Below, piece by piece: positions 20,999-21,330 of a DNA stretch of 21,330 nt. Each line of letters begins with the position of its first letter. Positions within the stretch are counted from its first letter, which is position 1. The stretch covers positions 1-21,330 of the forward strand of contig JALUDK010000015.1 in NCBI GenBank assembly GCA_027044005.1. Direction: 5' to 3'. The stretch is from Acidilobaceae archaeon. GTDB lineage: Archaea > Thermoproteota > Thermoprotei_A > Sulfolobales > Acidilobaceae. Position numbers and translations under genes: made by a program. The notes beneath the pieces are model-generated. The model made no database searches and was not told the origin of the DNA. It saw nothing but the letters and a program-made list of their open reading frames with translations.

Positions 20999-21020
20999 GC
21001 CAGCCCCTGAGGCGGCTGGC
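20999..21020 (+). other. hairpin at the 5' end of the ssb leader
   Basis: GCCAGCC (20999-21005) pairs with GGCTGGC (21014-21020) around an 8-nt loop. It sits at the predicted transcript start, before the GAGGAGAGG ribosome binding site. It could stabilise the mRNA or be an operator. Confidence 0.4.
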
Positions 21021-21044
21021 TCCAGCTAGAGGAGAGGAACTGGA

Positions 21045-21330
21045 TTGGAGGAAGAGAGGAAGATATCCTCCCTCAAAGAGGGTATGGATAACGTCTCGGT
21101 CAAGGGACGAGTGATCTCGACGGAGGACCCGAAGGTTATACAGACCAGGAAGGGGCCCAGGAGGATAAGCGAGGCAGTCATAGGAGACGATACTGGCAGA
21201 GTCAAGGTTACGCTCTGGGGGAAACACGCGGGGACCCTAGAGGAGGGCGAGGCCGTGGAGATACGGGGAGCCTGGACCACCTCATACAGGGGAGAGGTCC
21301 AGCTTAACGTAGGCTACAAGGGCGAGATCG
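21045..21330 (+). CDS. ssb: crenarchaeal single-stranded DNA-binding protein SSB (5' part)
   Basis: The first 95 residues of a single-OB-fold SSB, cut by the right edge. The sequence closely parallels the Sulfolobus protein: SSLKEGMDNVSVKGRV, ISEAVIGDDTGRVKVTLWGK, then EIRGAWTTSYRGEVQLNVGYKG. The conserved aromatic residues for stacking on DNA bases (Trp in TLWGKH and in GAWTT, plus the nearby Tyr) are present. The full protein should continue into a flexible Gly/Arg-rich and acidic tail of about 40-50 residues. The TTG start has GAGGAGAGG 9 nt upstream. Confidence 0.95.
   Translation, partial: MEEERKISSLKEGMDNVSVKGRVISTEDPKVIQTRKGPRRISEAVIGDDTGRVKVTLWGKHAGTLEEGEAVEIRGAWTTSYRGEVQLNVGYKGEI

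Noticed and set aside
1..21330. tRNA genes, CRISPR arrays, insertion sequences, attachment sites
   Set aside because: Reading both strands of all intergenic parts showed no T-loop GGTTCRA with cloverleaf partners, no regularly spaced repeats and no transposase or integrase signatures.

Overview
This window looks like a chromosomal segment of a hyperthermophilic crenarchaeon, most likely in or near the Desulfurococcales. Diagnostic genes are a crenarchaeal-type single-OB-fold SSB, an RPB8-like RNA polymerase subunit (RpoG), an editing-domain-less ThrRS of the Aeropyrum/Sulfolobus type, a group II chaperonin, a GHMP-type shikimate kinase and split transketolase. Codon use fits (Arg AGG/AGA, Ile ATA, Leu CTA/CTC), TTG and GTG starts are frequent, and TATA boxes of the TTTAWA type sit 25-55 nt before many starts. 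I cannot name the species. The region is dense housekeeping DNA; the longest stretch without a firmly called gene is about 265 nt (20779-21044). I see no tRNA, rRNA, CRISPR array, transposon or prophage.

Layout. 1-1460 (minus): archaeal MBF1 followed by the GTPase HflX (cut by the left edge). 1596-3999 (plus): the proteasome-activating ATPase PAN, a PUA-domain protein and a PAC2/PbaB-like proteasome partner. 4004-5977 (minus): a two-domain Sm-like protein and archaeosine tRNA-guanine transglycosylase. 6037-7996 (plus): RpoG and a membrane-anchored HerA/VirB4-like ATPase resembling the DNA-import ATPase CedB. 7931-10256 (minus): an AK6/Fap7-like kinase and the thermosome. 10394-11823 (plus): ribosomal protein S17e, a MoaD/SAMP-phosphoribosyltransferase fusion and the KEOPS subunit Cgi121. 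11820-14676 (minus): ThrRS and a cell-surface protein on a Thr/Val/Gln stalk, with a C/D box sRNA on the plus strand between them. 14757-16163 (plus): the FAU-1 RNase/RNA-binding protein. 16150-20778 (minus): a six-gene aromatic amino acid operon (transketolase N and C halves, shikimate kinase, chorismate mutase, aminotransferase, prephenate dehydrogenase). 20800-21330 (plus): a structured leader/small-ORF region and the start of ssb.

Themes. Much of the window serves protein and RNA quality control: proteasome activation, chaperonin, ribosome-associated factors and tRNA modification or charging. The most unusual observations are: (i) a ubiquitin-like MoaD/SAMP domain fused in frame, directly after its diglycine, to a phosphoribosyltransferase; (ii) a PAN with no C-terminal HbYX motif beside a PAC2 protein that ends in one; (iii) two genes (cgi121 and the aminotransferase) with CTG as the only plausible start, each behind the same 16-nt context inside the end of the preceding gene; (iv) a complete C/D box sRNA; and (v) palindromic TATA elements shared by divergent genes, one placed exactly midway between its two start codons.
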